Source: Mariniphaga sp.
GTDB lineage: Bacteria > Bacteroidota > Bacteroidia > Bacteroidales > Prolixibacteraceae
Assembly: GCA_019429205.1 (NCBI GenBank)
Contig: JAHYIT010000029.1
Coordinates: 1-44,872, forward strand
Length of the DNA stretch: 44,872 nucleotides
Direction: 5' to 3'
Shown here: piece after piece, positions 26,217-34,986 of the stretch
Layout of the letters: each line of letters opens with the position of its first letter
Position numbering within the stretch: position 1 is the first letter of the stretch
Program-made: the position numbers and the translations under genes
The notes under the pieces: model-generated
Database searches by the model: none
What the model was told of the DNA's origin: nothing
The model's input: the letters and a program-made list of their open reading frames with translations, nothing else

Positions 26217-26714
26217 ATGAACCGTATAATTTTAGCTGCAATTGTTTTAGGTTTGGCCTTCGCGTCGTGTAAATCTAAAAAAGAACTGGCTCAGTCGCCA
26301 TATACAACTGATCCTGCTGCACAGCCAAAAGTGTTTACCGTGCCGGCAAGCGACACACAAACACAGGCTCAACCTAAGCCGCAAGTAACCCAGGAACCTG
26401 CACAAACCAACAACGAAACTGTTGCCATGCGCAAAGAACAGGTTTCATTTACTACCCAGGAAGACAAGTCGCTTAATGAATCCAACAACTTTTTTGTTAT
26501 TTTGGGTTCGTTCAGTCAGTTGAATAACGCGAAAAATTACCGTGAAACACTTTTAAACAAAGGTTTCACACCAATAATTCTGCACAGCGAAACAGGATAT
26601 TACAGGGTATGTGTAAATTCGTATCAAAACGAATATGATGCACGAACCCGTGTAGGACAAATTCGCCAAACTTATCCTGAATATTCAGATGTTTGGTTAT
26701 TGATTAAAGATTAG
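26217..26714 (+). CDS. SPOR-domain lipoprotein
   Basis: 165 residues. The signal peptide ends in lipobox FASC with Cys18, so it is membrane anchored. A low-complexity linker rich in Gln, Pro and Thr (about 20-80) is followed by a C-terminal SPOR domain (about 92-165: NFFVILGSFSQLNNAKNYRETL, then TPIILHSETGYYRVCVNSY). SPOR domains bind denuded septal peptidoglycan, so the protein probably acts at the division site or as a cell-wall-bound tether. It has its own terminator 20 bp downstream and is a single-gene unit. Confidence 0.85.
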   Translation: MNRIILAAIVLGLAFASCKSKKELAQSPYTTDPAAQPKVFTVPASDTQTQAQPKPQVTQEPAQTNNETVAMRKEQVSFTTQEDKSLNESNNFFVILGSFSQLNNAKNYRETLLNKGFTPIILHSETGYYRVCVNSYQNEYDARTRVGQIRQTYPEYSDVWLLIKD

Positions 26715-26735
26715 TTCTAAAAAAATGATTGGAAA

Positions 26736-26760
26736 AGTCGCATTTATGCGGCTTTTTTTT
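26736..26760 (+). terminator. Rho-independent terminator after the SPOR gene
   Basis: A 7-bp stem AGTCGCA/TGCGGCT (one G-T wobble) with a TTTA loop, followed by a run of eight T. It ends transcription of the SPOR lipoprotein gene. Confidence 0.85.
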
Positions 26761-26814
26761 GTACTGTAAATTTAACCCCAAACTTAAAATGAACATTTTT
26801 CTGAAAATGAGTAT

Positions 26815-26822
26815 TACCTTTG
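26815..26822 (+). promoter_or_regulatory. Candidate -7 box for dCMP deaminase
   Basis: TACCTTTG matches TANNTTTG, ending 48 bp before the ATG. Its last base abuts a 9-bp inverted repeat. No -33 TTTG stands at the normal spacing. Confidence 0.5.
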
Positions 26823-26846
26823 TAACCCAACTAAGATTTGGGTTAC
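26822..26846. promoter_or_regulatory. Inverted repeat GTAACCCAA/TTGGGTTAC at the transcription start of the dCMP deaminase
   Basis: Perfect 9-bp arms separated by 7 bp (CTAAGAT). It begins at the last base of the -7 box, so it covers the expected transcription start and early leader. It could be an operator, or an RNA stem-loop at the 5' end. No T-run follows, so it is not an intrinsic terminator. Confidence 0.55.
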
Positions 26847-26870
26847 CAATATTTTACTGCAAGAGAAAAA

Positions 26871-27314
26871 ATGAAACACGATAAAAAACAGAAATTACTG
26901 GACCAGCGTTACCTGAAAATGGCCATGATTTGGTCCCAAAATTCATATTGCAAACGCAGGCAGGTAGGTGCATTAATTGTAAAAGAAAAGATGATTATTT
27001 CCGACGGTTACAATGGCACGCCGTCGGGTTTTGAAAACATTTGTGAAGATGAAAATAATCAGACCAAACCATACGTTTTACATGCCGAGGCCAATGCCAT
27101 TACAAAAGTGGCCAAATCAGGGAACAGCAGTGAAGGTTCAACGCTTTACGTTACCTCCTCACCTTGCCTCGAATGTTCCAAACTAATCATTCAGGCCGGG
27201 ATTATACGCGTGGTTTTTACAGAAAGCTACCGGCTCGAAGACGGCATTAACCTGCTAAAAAGAGCCAACATTGAAGTTAAACAAGTGGAACTGGAAACAT
27301 TAGAAGACGAATAA
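26871..27314 (+). CDS. dCMP deaminase family protein (ComEB-like)
   Basis: 147 residues from ATG 26871; the upstream in-frame TTG at 26838 lies inside the inverted repeat and is unlikely. The zinc-dependent deaminase motifs are HAEANAI (His ligand and catalytic Glu) and SSPCLECSKLI (two Cys ligands). The fold start (YLKMAMIWSQNSYCKRRQVGALIV) and the NGTPSGFENICEDE region match deoxycytidylate deaminases, which make dUMP for thymidylate synthesis. Related ComEB proteins sit in competence operons. The S41 protease begins immediately after its stop, so both are cotranscribed. Confidence 0.9.
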   Translation: MKHDKKQKLLDQRYLKMAMIWSQNSYCKRRQVGALIVKEKMIISDGYNGTPSGFENICEDENNQTKPYVLHAEANAITKVAKSGNSSEGSTLYVTSSPCLECSKLIIQAGIIRVVFTESYRLEDGINLLKRANIEVKQVELETLEDE

Positions 27315-28949
27315 ATGAATAAAAAAACGCTCATAATAATTCCTTTGCTGATAGCCGTTTCGGTAGCTGCCGGCATTGTTATTGGAAACCTGCTGAGACA
27401 AAACAGTCAGCCCATCTTCAGCCCCATTGGTCATTCAAAACCAAATAAACTTTCTACAATTCTTAAACTGGTTGAAAGCGGCTATGTTGACAGTGTAAAC
27501 ACCAATGACATCATTGAAAAAACCATTCCCGAAATTCTTGGAAACCTCGACCCGCATACAGCTTATATTCCAGCCCGTAATATGCAGGAAGTACAAGAGG
27601 AAATGCGTGGAAATTTCTCCGGAATCGGAGTTCAGTTTTCCATTCAGGAGGATACAGTTCGTGTTATTGAAGTGATTTCCGGCGGACCTTCGAGTAAAGT
27701 TGGTATTTTGCCCGGCGACCGTATTGTTACTGTTGACGATTCGCTGATTGCCGGTGTTGATGTAAAAAATGTAACGGTACTAAACCTGCTTCGCGGAGAA
27801 AAAAACACCAAGGTTAACGTTGGAATTATAAGAAAAGGGTATAATGAGGAGTTGGAATTTGAAATTACCCGTGACGATATTCCCCTGATTAGTGTAGATG
27901 TTTCCTACATGATTAATGAAGAAACCGGATTTATAAAAGTGACCCGTTTCGCAGAAACCACTTACAGGGAGTTTATGCAGGGGATGCAAAAACTAAAACA
28001 ATCTGGTGCTAAAAAACTGATTGTGGATTTGCGCCAGAATCCCGGAGGTTCGCTATCAAGTGTTTTGCAAATTGTGGATGAATTTCTTGAAAAAGGCGAA
28101 CCCATTTTATATACTGAAGGACTGAATCAACCACGTAAAACGTACAATGCTTCGGGCAGAAATACATGGAAAGATGTAAAAGTGTACGTTCTGATAGATG
28201 AATTTTCGGCATCGGCCAGTGAAATTTTTGCAGGCGCCATTCAGGATAACGACCGCGGACTGGTAATTGGCCGCCGTTCGTTTGGCAAAGGACTGGTGCA
28301 GGAACAAATACCGTTGATGGACGGATCGGCTCTCCGTTTAACTGTCGCAAGGTTTTATACGCCAAGCGGAAGGTCAATTCAAAAATCGTACGAAAACGGC
28401 AACGAAGAATATTTCCACGACCTTTATTCGCGTTTTAGCCACATGGAACAATTATCTGCAGACAGTATTCAGTTTAATGATTCATTGAAATATCAAACAA
28501 AATCAGGCCGAACAGTTTATGGTGGTGGCGGAATTATGCCCGATATTTTTGTGCCTGCCGATACGAGTGGAAATTCTGCCTATTTCGACAAAATTTACCG
28601 GAAAGGTCTGATTTATACTTTTGCTTATACTTATGCAGACAATAACCGTGAAACGCTTTCGCGATTTAAAAAAGCTGAAGAAATTGATGCTTACCTGAAC
28701 AAACAAAATGTTTTGGATGAATTCGTTAATTACGCATACGAAAAAGGGATTCAACGCGATGCAAAAGGTTTAAAACAATCGCAGGAGATTATTAAAACCC
28801 AGCTAAAAGCTTATATTGCACGAAATATTATGGGCGAAGAGGGCTTTTATCCACTCATCAGGCAAATTGATAATACACTGGAAAGAGCCATTGAAATTTC
28901 GAAAGAAAATTTACTGGTTGAAAATTTGGTAACCGACAGTATCAGGTAA
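27315..28949 (+). CDS. S41 family C-terminal processing peptidase
   Basis: 544-residue serine protease tethered by an N-terminal TM helix (residues 5-27), acting in the periplasm. The PDZ domain is at about 95-180 (GNFSGIGVQFSI, GPSSKVGILPGDRIVTVDD). The peptidase domain follows, with the catalytic Ser probably S300 (FSASASEI) and Lys K325 (SFGKGLVQ), the spacing of Ctp/Tsp proteases. The conserved TPSGRSIQK segment follows at about 355. A helical C-terminal tail extends beyond the core. These proteases trim or degrade envelope proteins. The ATG directly follows the dCMP deaminase stop codon. It converges with the YbcJ-like gene. Confidence 0.92.
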   Translation: MNKKTLIIIPLLIAVSVAAGIVIGNLLRQNSQPIFSPIGHSKPNKLSTILKLVESGYVDSVNTNDIIEKTIPEILGNLDPHTAYIPARNMQEVQEEMRGNFSGIGVQFSIQEDTVRVIEVISGGPSSKVGILPGDRIVTVDDSLIAGVDVKNVTVLNLLRGEKNTKVNVGIIRKGYNEELEFEITRDDIPLISVDVSYMINEETGFIKVTRFAETTYREFMQGMQKLKQSGAKKLIVDLRQNPGGSLSSVLQIVDEFLEKGEPILYTEGLNQPRKTYNASGRNTWKDVKVYVLIDEFSASASEIFAGAIQDNDRGLVIGRRSFGKGLVQEQIPLMDGSALRLTVARFYTPSGRSIQKSYENGNEEYFHDLYSRFSHMEQLSADSIQFNDSLKYQTKSGRTVYGGGGIMPDIFVPADTSGNSAYFDKIYRKGLIYTFAYTYADNNRETLSRFKKAEEIDAYLNKQNVLDEFVNYAYEKGIQRDAKGLKQSQEIIKTQLKAYIARNIMGEEGFYPLIRQIDNTLERAIEISKENLLVENLVTDSIR

Positions 28950-28967
28950 AACAAATGATTATGCCGA

Positions 28968-29183
28968 TCAGGAAGAGGTTATTCTGATTTTTTCACCCAT
29001 TGCTTCAACCAGATCACCTGGCCTTAGCTTAGCCCGCTTGCGAAATTCAGGGTTTCCGTTGAGCAAAACCCCGCCGGATTCAACCATCATTTTGGCGTGG
29101 CCGCCGGTTTCTGCAATTCCAAGCAATTTGAGCAGCTTCACCAGTTCGATGTATTCTGAGTCGAGGATAAATTCGCGCATCAC
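28968..29183 (-). CDS. S4-domain RNA-binding protein, YbcJ-like
   Basis: 71 residues, the same size as E. coli YbcJ. The whole protein is one S4 RNA-binding fold: EYIELVKLLKLLGIAETGGHAKMMV, then SGGVLLNGNPEFRKRAKLRPGDLVE. It probably binds RNA or ribosomes; YbcJ has no settled function. It overlaps the upstream peptidase by 4 bp and is cotranscribed with it. Confidence 0.85.
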   Translation of the reverse strand: MMREFILDSEYIELVKLLKLLGIAETGGHAKMMVESGGVLLNGNPEFRKRAKLRPGDLVEAMGEKIRITSS

Positions 29184-30259
29184 AAATTCAGTTTTTGTTT
29201 GATTTTTTCAGGAATGGCATCTTTATGCACCATAATCGCAACGGTTTTTAGCCGAACGTAGTCTTCGGTCAGATTTAGGTATCCGCCAAAATCGTTACTA
29301 TTGGCACCCCACGAGTTTTTGGTGTAAAAACCCAATTGCCCGTTTTTATCTTCCGAAAGACCAACCACATGCATTAAATGATCGTCAGTGGTTGTGCGGT
29401 TATAAAATGTTTTCTGACGAAGTTTTTGGGTCACTCTCCCTTTTTGCTTTTCCGGCAAATCGGCAATACCATTTTTATGGCTGAATGTTTTTTCGCTGGT
29501 GTCGCCATCCCAACAAACGGTAAAATTATTTTCGAGCGCATGCACCATTACCTGAACCAGTTCATCTATGGGCAGGTTGTAATAAAACGCGTGCGACCAG
29601 TTATCGGGAACTTCCAGTACAAAAGGTTTGTAAAACGGCTGGTGAGTATATGAAGTAAGTTCCACAAAATCATCAGGATCAATTTTATACTTTTCGCGAA
29701 ATTCAATCGGGTTAAACCTTCCATTTGCAGTTTTAAATTTTTTAGGAAGTTCACCGAGGTGATTTTCCAAAACAGAGTTTAGGTTTTGAATTTCTTCAAT
29801 ACTGAAATCCTTCCGGCTGCTGTTCATTTCATCCACTTTCTCCCGAAGTTCCTTCGCCAGACTCCGATGCTGATGCCCACCATCCACTTGTTTTCCGGGG
29901 AAAGCCTCAACGGTTACCATTCCGTGTAAGCGAAGCACATCCATAACATCATGCGCCTGACCACCCTGCCCAAAGTTGTTGTTCCCGTGAAAAAGCAGGT
30001 ACCGCTTTGCCTTGTTCATGTATGTGTAATACACAAAAAACATTTCCGAAAGATTGGTTTCGGGAAATCCTTTCCGCATAATTTCCGATTCCAGAAAACT
30101 GGTGGCTGTAAAACTCCAGCAGGTTCCGGTGCTTCCCTGGCTGATAACCGGCGAATGTTCAACTACCTTCCGAAGCGTGAAACCCCCGGCGCCGTCGCTG
30201 GCCAAAACCGGCCATGTAATTAAAACGAAAAAAGAAATGAAAAGTGAAAATGATCTCAT
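29180..30259 (-). CDS. Exported C1-family cysteine peptidase (bleomycin hydrolase/aminopeptidase C type)
   Basis: 359 residues with a Sec signal peptide ending near residue 21 (LASD). The papain-fold catalytic set is intact: oxyanion Gln Q41, nucleophile C47 (QGSTGTCWSF), His H297 (LMHVVGL), Asn N315 (KNSWG). The insertion pattern matches bleomycin hydrolases, but those are cytosolic hexamers of about 450 residues, so this is a shorter, secreted relative as seen in many Bacteroidota. A role in peptide scavenging is likely. Its start region is normal. It is the first gene of a two-gene unit with the S4 protein. Confidence 0.88.
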   Translation of the reverse strand: MRSFSLFISFFVLITWPVLASDGAGGFTLRKVVEHSPVISQGSTGTCWSFTATSFLESEIMRKGFPETNLSEMFFVYYTYMNKAKRYLLFHGNNNFGQGGQAHDVMDVLRLHGMVTVEAFPGKQVDGGHQHRSLAKELREKVDEMNSSRKDFSIEEIQNLNSVLENHLGELPKKFKTANGRFNPIEFREKYKIDPDDFVELTSYTHQPFYKPFVLEVPDNWSHAFYYNLPIDELVQVMVHALENNFTVCWDGDTSEKTFSHKNGIADLPEKQKGRVTQKLRQKTFYNRTTTDDHLMHVVGLSEDKNGQLGFYTKNSWGANSNDFGGYLNLTEDYVRLKTVAIMVHKDAIPEKIKQKLNL

Positions 30260-30271
30260 AATGCTTGTATT

Positions 30272-30625
30272 TTATTTATTCTGAAGTTCTTCTCTAACTT
30301 TTTTTAGCAATTTGTCCACAATAATCCGGTACGATTCATCAATAAGCTGTTTTAACATCTTATCGTAAATTGTGCCATCAACTTCAACGGTGTTCCAGTG
30401 TTGTTTGTTCATGTGGTATCCGGGCTTCACAGCCGGAAACTGTTCACGCAGTTCCATATTCTTTTCCGGATCGTTTTTCAGCGCAACCGCAAAATCATCT
30501 GCCAAATCAGTCAGGCAAAACATTTTTCCGGCCACCTTAAAAACCAATGTGGTTTCATCAAAAGGAAAGCTTTCGGTCACTCCTTTTTTAGCCAGGCAAT
30601 ATTCCCTGAGTTCTTCGATGTTCAT
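30272..30625 (-). CDS. MmcQ/YjbR family protein
   Basis: 117 residues with the family pattern: LREYCLAKKGVTESFPFDETTLVFKV at the start, a FCLTDL strand, and GYHMNKQHWNTVEVDG, then DESYRIIVDKL. YjbR proteins have a CyaY-like double-wing fold and are sometimes called DNA binding, but no activity is established. It has 12 bp between it and the C1 peptidase and 9 bp to YraN, so it is part of the minus-strand run from 32655 to 28968. Confidence 0.88.
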   Translation of the reverse strand: MNIEELREYCLAKKGVTESFPFDETTLVFKVAGKMFCLTDLADDFAVALKNDPEKNMELREQFPAVKPGYHMNKQHWNTVEVDGTIYDKMLKQLIDESYRIIVDKLLKKVREELQNK

Positions 30626-30634
30626 AATATTTTT

Positions 30635-30997
30635 TTACATGGTTGGATAAAATGCATCTTTAAAATGCTCGAGTTCATGGCTTTGCTTGAAGAAAATAAC
30701 GGTTATTACATCGAACCGGGTTTCCATGTTCAAGTCTTTTTCAAATATGTAAGCTTCGGCAGCTTCCACAATCCGTTTAATTTTGGAGTTTGTTACCGCT
30801 TCTGATGGGTGTTCGTAACGGATTCCGTTGCGCGATTTCACTTCCACAATCACCAGTTGGTCTCCGTCTTGCGCAATAATGTCCAATTCCAAATGACCAA
30901 AGTGCCAGTTGCTATCCTTAATTTTATAGCCGAGTTTTAAAATGTGCTGTTGGGCCAGCCCTTCTGCAATTTCTCCTATTTCTTTTGTTGATGCCAA
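30635..30997 (-). CDS. yraN: YraN family (UPF0102) endonuclease-fold protein
   Basis: 120 residues with the Holliday-junction-resolvase-like fold. The catalytic-type motif ELDIIAQDGDQLVIVEVK (ELD..VEVK) matches the PD-(D/E)xK core. The N-terminal helix (GEIAEGLAQQHILKLGYKIKD) is also standard. It probably acts on DNA, but the substrate is not known. The gene starts 19 bp after the S66 peptidase stop; a heptamer array lies between and overlaps that stop. Confidence 0.9.
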   Translation of the reverse strand: MASTKEIGEIAEGLAQQHILKLGYKIKDSNWHFGHLELDIIAQDGDQLVIVEVKSRNGIRYEHPSEAVTNSKIKRIVEAAEAYIFEKDLNMETRFDVITVIFFKQSHELEHFKDAFYPTM

Positions 30998-31006
30998 ACC
31001 GCTGAT

Positions 31007-31037
31007 AGTTTAAAGTTTAAAGTTCAGAGTTTAAAGT
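31007..31037. repeat. Heptamer array G, four AGTTTAA-type units
   Basis: AGTTTAA, AGTTTAA, AGTTCAG, AGTTTAA, AGT, phased at 7 bp. On the minus strand it encodes the last residues of the S66 peptidase (TLNSEL and the stop at 31017-31019). No S23 gene is adjacent here. Confidence 0.85.
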
Positions 31038-31949
31038 ATGTCCAGGAAGAAGTTTCAGTGTTGATTCCTTTTTAGTTACATTGAGCTCCCAGTGTCGTCC
31101 GAAAACAAGTGCCAGATTTTTTCCGTTATGCCCGGCAGGAAAATCGTAACAAACCGGAAAGTTATATTCTTCTACAGCTTCAGCGAAAATTTCGTGAATG
31201 GTTTTTCCAAAAGGCGATTCGTTATCTTTCATGTCGGTAAAATTACCCAGCACCAGCCCGGCCAGGTTATCCAGTTTGCCACTCAGTTTCATTTGATGCA
31301 TCAGCCGGTCGGAGTGGTATAAAAATTCGTCGATATCTTCCAGAAAAAGGATTTTACCAGTAGTGTCCAATTCGCAGCGCGTTCCCTGCATACTAGAAAT
31401 AATAGAAAGGTTTCCGCCCACCAGTTCGCCGGTAGCTTTTCCATGCCTATCGCCTTCAGCAGCCGGAATCGTGTAGGAAGCTCCTTCTCCGGTCAGCACG
31501 CGTATCAGCGATTGCAGGTTTTCGCCGGGCTGTCCATCCTTATCGAAAAAATAGCGGGGCATGGCCCCGTGTATGGTGGCCAACCGGTTGCGGTTTAGGC
31601 ACGAATGTAAAATGGTAATGTCACTGAAGCCCACAATCCATTTCGGATGTCTGAATAGCCCGTCGTAATTGAGTTTGCTGATGATGCGCACCGTGCCGTA
31701 ACCTCCTCGGGAACAAATGATGGCTGACGTTTCGGGGTCGTCGAGGGCTGTTTGCAGGTCTTCCAAACGTTGCTGATCGGTGCCGGCAAACTGAAAATGA
31801 CTGGCAAAAACATGTTGTCCCAGTTCCACCCGGTAACCCTGGTCGAGAAGCCAGTCCACCGCCGGAAGCACATACTTTTCCTTCACTTTCCCCGCCGGGG
31901 AAACAATGCGGATTTTGCCGCCGGGTTTTAATGCAGGTGGAACAATCAT
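31017..31949 (-). CDS. LD-carboxypeptidase (S66 family)
   Basis: 310 residues, cytoplasmic. It cleaves the terminal D-Ala from tetrapeptides of recycled peptidoglycan. The nucleophile Ser is in ICSRGGYGTVRI, the catalytic Glu in LFLEDIDEFLYHSDR, and the His in PAGHNGK. The fold is complete and the length normal. The C-terminal six residues are encoded by heptamer array G, which suggests the native end was altered. It lies 52 bp downstream of the HAD gene on the same strand. Confidence 0.9.
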   Translation of the reverse strand: MIVPPALKPGGKIRIVSPAGKVKEKYVLPAVDWLLDQGYRVELGQHVFASHFQFAGTDQQRLEDLQTALDDPETSAIICSRGGYGTVRIISKLNYDGLFRHPKWIVGFSDITILHSCLNRNRLATIHGAMPRYFFDKDGQPGENLQSLIRVLTGEGASYTIPAAEGDRHGKATGELVGGNLSIISSMQGTRCELDTTGKILFLEDIDEFLYHSDRLMHQMKLSGKLDNLAGLVLGNFTDMKDNESPFGKTIHEIFAEAVEEYNFPVCYDFPAGHNGKNLALVFGRHWELNVTKKESTLKLLPGHTLNSEL

Positions 31950-32001
31950 TTTTCAGCTTTTGCCTGTCAAGTTACAAAAAATCGATAATCTTCCATAAAA
32001 A

Positions 32002-32655
32002 TCAGGCCGACAAAATCTGAAAAAGCTCCTCCACATCATCTGCCCAAAAATCGGGACCGGTTTTTTGCAACTCTTCCCTTTTGCCAAAACCATAAGAAAC
32101 AGCAATGGTTGTGAGGCCGTTTTCCTTTCCGCCTTCCATATCGAAAACCGTGTCGCCCACCATTGCGATGTTTTTAGATGGCGCCAGTTGCCGCGATTCC
32201 AGTAATTGCGAAATAATGGTGGTTTTTGTCGCATGATCACCTTTATAATCGGCGCCTTTTAACTGCACTATATATTTATCGAAACCAAAATGTTCACTAA
32301 TTTGTACTGCAAACTTTTCCAGTTTGGAGGTGGCAATAAAAAGCTGCTTGCCTGCAAAATACAGTTCCTCCAGCATTTCGGAAACTCCCGGGTAAGGATC
32401 GTTTTCAAACAAACCGTGAACGGAATAATACTCACGGAAATATTCAACCGCCAGTTGGGTGTTGCGCTCATTCAATCCAAACAGATTTTTAAAGCCAAGC
32501 TGCAGGGGCGGACCGATAAAACCTTCGGGTAATCCTCCGGAAAAACCGTCAATCTGCATTTTATCCAGAGCATATTTTACAGAAGCTGCAATACCTCTAG
32601 TGTTGTCAGTAAGCGTACCGTCGAGGTCAAATATAATGTTGGAAAAATTGTTCAT
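32002..32655 (-). CDS. HAD-superfamily phosphatase, phosphoglycolate-phosphatase-like
   Basis: 217 residues. HAD motifs are IIFDLDGTLTDN (motif I, Asp10 and Asp12), FIATSKLEK (motif II), and VGDTVFDMEGGKENGLTTIAV (motif IV), with a helical cap in between (about 15-85). The group includes Gph and PpaX-like phosphatases; the substrate cannot be assigned. It is the first gene of the minus-strand run and diverges from metG with 170 bp between them. Confidence 0.85.
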   Translation of the reverse strand: MNNFSNIIFDLDGTLTDNTRGIAASVKYALDKMQIDGFSGGLPEGFIGPPLQLGFKNLFGLNERNTQLAVEYFREYYSVHGLFENDPYPGVSEMLEELYFAGKQLFIATSKLEKFAVQISEHFGFDKYIVQLKGADYKGDHATKTTIISQLLESRQLAPSKNIAMVGDTVFDMEGGKENGLTTIAVSYGFGKREELQKTGPDFWADDVEELFQILSA

Positions 32656-32769
32656 GCCGGCAAAGATACAAAAGTGGAGGAAATCCGGGACGTGCTGTTA
32701 CAAACCGCGCGTCCCAATCCCGAAGAACTAAAAAATGCGTTTGTAAAATCCGTTTTCTCTCAATTCCAC

Positions 32770-32777
32770 TATCTTTG
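32770..32777 (+). promoter_or_regulatory. Candidate -7 box for metG
   Basis: TATCTTTG matches TANNTTTG, 49 bp before the metG ATG. A TTTG at 32740-32743 is 26 bp upstream, longer than the usual 19-21 bp, so the -33 is doubtful. Confidence 0.5.
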
Positions 32778-32825
32778 TGCCCTTAATAAAAAAGAATCAT
32801 TCTTTTCAGCAAAAAAATATTCAAC

Positions 32826-34892
32826 ATGGGAGAATTTAAACGGACTTTGATTACCACTGCGCTGCCTTATGCCAACGGCCCAATCCACATTGGCCACCTG
32901 GCGGGAGTTTATGTGCCTGCCGACATTTACGCGCGTTACCTGCGTCTAAAAAACGAAGATGTCTTACTCATTGGCGGCTCTGACGAACATGGCGTTCCCA
33001 TAACGCTGAAAGCGAAAAACGAAGGCATTACTCCGCAGGACGTAGTGGACAAGTTCCACGCAATCATAAAAAAATCGTTCAAAGATTTTGGGATTTCGTT
33101 TGATGTGTACTCGCGGACAAGCGCAAAAGTACATCATGAAACAGCAACGGAAATATTTAAAAAACTATACGATACCGGCAAGTTGGTTGAAAAAACCTCG
33201 GAGCAGTATTACGATGAGGAAAACCAGCAGTTCCTCGCCGACCGCTACATCATTGGTACCTGTCCGAAGTGCGGGTTTGAAAGGGCATACGGCGACCAGT
33301 GCGAAAGCTGCGGGACATCACTGAGCCCCACCGAACTGATTGACCCGACTTCGATGATCAGCGGAAACCAGCCGGTGCTGAAAGAAACCAAACACTGGTA
33401 CCTTCCGTTAAACGAATACGAACCGTGGCTTAAAGAATGGATACTGGAAGGTCACAAGGAGTGGAAACCCAATGTTTACGGGCAGTGCAAATCGTGGATC
33501 GACAGTGGGCTGCAACCGCGCGCCGTTACCCGCGACCTGAAATGGGGCGTTCCGGTGCCGCTGGAAGAAGCAAAAGGAAAAGTGCTGTACGTTTGGTTCG
33601 ATGCGCCCATCGGTTACATTTCGGCCACAAAAGAACTTTTTAATTCACGCTCCCCCTCAGGAAAAGACGAAGAGGGGCTTTGGGAAAAATACTGGAAAGA
33701 CCCGGAAACGCGGCTGCTCCATTTTATTGGCAAAGACAATATTGTTTTTCATTGCATAATTTTTCCCACGGTATTGAAAGCTGAAGGAACATACAATTTG
33801 CCCGAAAATGTGCCGGCAAACGAATTTCTGAACCTGGAGAACGATAAAATTTCCACGTCGCGTAACTGGGCAGTTTGGCTGCACGAATATTTGGAAGAAT
33901 TTCCGGGGAAGGAAGATGTGCTGAAATATGTACTAACCGCAAACGCACCCGAAACCAAAGACAACGATTTTACCTGGAAAGATTTTCAGGCGCGGAACAA
34001 CAACGAACTGGTGGCCATCCTCGGCAACTTTGTAAATCGTGCCCTGGTACTCACCCAGAAGTATTTCGACGGCAAAGTTCCGGCACGCGGAGAACTTTCT
34101 AATTACGATTCTGAAACACTGGCTGCTATTTCAACCATTAAAAGCGATGTGGAAAAAAGCCTCAGCAGTTTTCGGTTTCGCGAGGCATTAAAAAACGCTA
34201 TGGATTTAGCAAGGCTTGGCAACAAATACCTGGCCGACGAGGAGCCCTGGAAAATCTGGAAAACCGATTCCAAAAGGGTGGAAACCATTTTGAATGTGTG
34301 CCTGCAGATTACGGCCAACCTCACCGTATGCCTGGAACCGTTCCTACCGTTCAGCATGGAAAAACTGCGCGGATTTCTGAATTTCGGCAAACAGGAATGG
34401 AGCCAGTTTGGCAATACAAACCTTTTGGCAGCCGGCCACCAGATGAACACTCCGGAACTGCTTTTTGAAAAAATTGAAGACAGCGTGATTGAAGCCCAAT
34501 TGCAGAAACTGCTGGATACCAAAAAAGCCAACGAACTGGCGGAAGCCAAAGCCAAACCGGCCAAAGAAAGCATCGAATTCGAAGATTTCGGGAAAATGGA
34601 CATTCGTGTGGGAACCGTTCTGGAAGCTGAAAAAGTGGCCAAAACCAAAAAGCTGCTGAAGCTGAAAATCGATACCGGATTTGACAAACGCACCGTAGTT
34701 TCAGGCATAGCCGAATATTACGAACCCGAAGACCTGATTGGCAAACAGGTTTCCATTTTGGTGAACCTCGAACCCAAAAAACTGCGGGGAATTGAATCGC
34801 AGGGCATGATTTTGTGTGCCGAAAATGCTGATGGTTCGTTGTCGATTGTTTCGCCGGATCAGAAGATAAAGAATGGTTCGGAAGTAAAATAA
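32826..34892 (+). CDS. metG: Methionine-tRNA ligase with C-terminal tRNA-binding domain
   Basis: 688 residues. Charges tRNA-Met. The HIGH motif is in [11 protein letters not shown] (residues 14-24), the zinc knuckle in [18 protein letters not shown], and the KMSKS-like motif appears as KISTSR. The anticodon-binding helical domain follows. The last about 110 residues are an EMAP/Trbp111-like OB domain ([17 protein letters not shown] to the end) used for dimerisation and tRNA binding. A normal complete gene. Confidence 0.97.
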   Translation: MGEFKRTLITTALPYANGPIHIGHLAGVYVPADIYARYLRLKNEDVLLIGGSDEHGVPITLKAKNEGITPQDVVDKFHAIIKKSFKDFGISFDVYSRTSAKVHHETATEIFKKLYDTGKLVEKTSEQYYDEENQQFLADRYIIGTCPKCGFERAYGDQCESCGTSLSPTELIDPTSMISGNQPVLKETKHWYLPLNEYEPWLKEWILEGHKEWKPNVYGQCKSWIDSGLQPRAVTRDLKWGVPVPLEEAKGKVLYVWFDAPIGYISATKELFNSRSPSGKDEEGLWEKYWKDPETRLLHFIGKDNIVFHCIIFPTVLKAEGTYNLPENVPANEFLNLENDKISTSRNWAVWLHEYLEEFPGKEDVLKYVLTANAPETKDNDFTWKDFQARNNNELVAILGNFVNRALVLTQKYFDGKVPARGELSNYDSETLAAISTIKSDVEKSLSSFRFREALKNAMDLARLGNKYLADEEPWKIWKTDSKRVETILNVCLQITANLTVCLEPFLPFSMEKLRGFLNFGKQEWSQFGNTNLLAAGHQMNTPELLFEKIEDSVIEAQLQKLLDTKKANELAEAKAKPAKESIEFEDFGKMDIRVGTVLEAEKVAKTKKLLKLKIDTGFDKRTVVSGIAEYYEPEDLIGKQVSILVNLEPKKLRGIESQGMILCAENADGSLSIVSPDQKIKNGSEVK

Positions 34893-34953
34893 ATCCGGTG
34901 TGCTTCCATTTTTCGGATGCAAAATTATCCGATGTATTAATTGCAAAATTAAT

Positions 34954-34972
34954 GTATCTTTGTTGTAGATAC
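34954..34972. promoter_or_regulatory. Putative MazE operator overlapping the mazEF -7 box
   Basis: Perfect arms GTATCT/AGATAC with a 7-bp spacer. The left arm overlaps TATCTTTG (34955-34962), a match to the -7 consensus. Autorepression by MazE-MazF binding here would be typical. Confidence 0.6.
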
Positions 34973-34986
34973 AAATCTTGGTAGTT

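Noticed and set aside
26838..26870. Earlier TTG start for dCMP deaminase
   Set aside because: It lies inside the inverted repeat and adds residues not seen in the family. The ATG at 26871 directly precedes the conserved fold.
34103..34708. 201-codon minus-strand frame with many Ser and Leu
   Set aside because: Shadow of metG; low-complexity composition is the complement of Lys/Glu-rich coding sequence.
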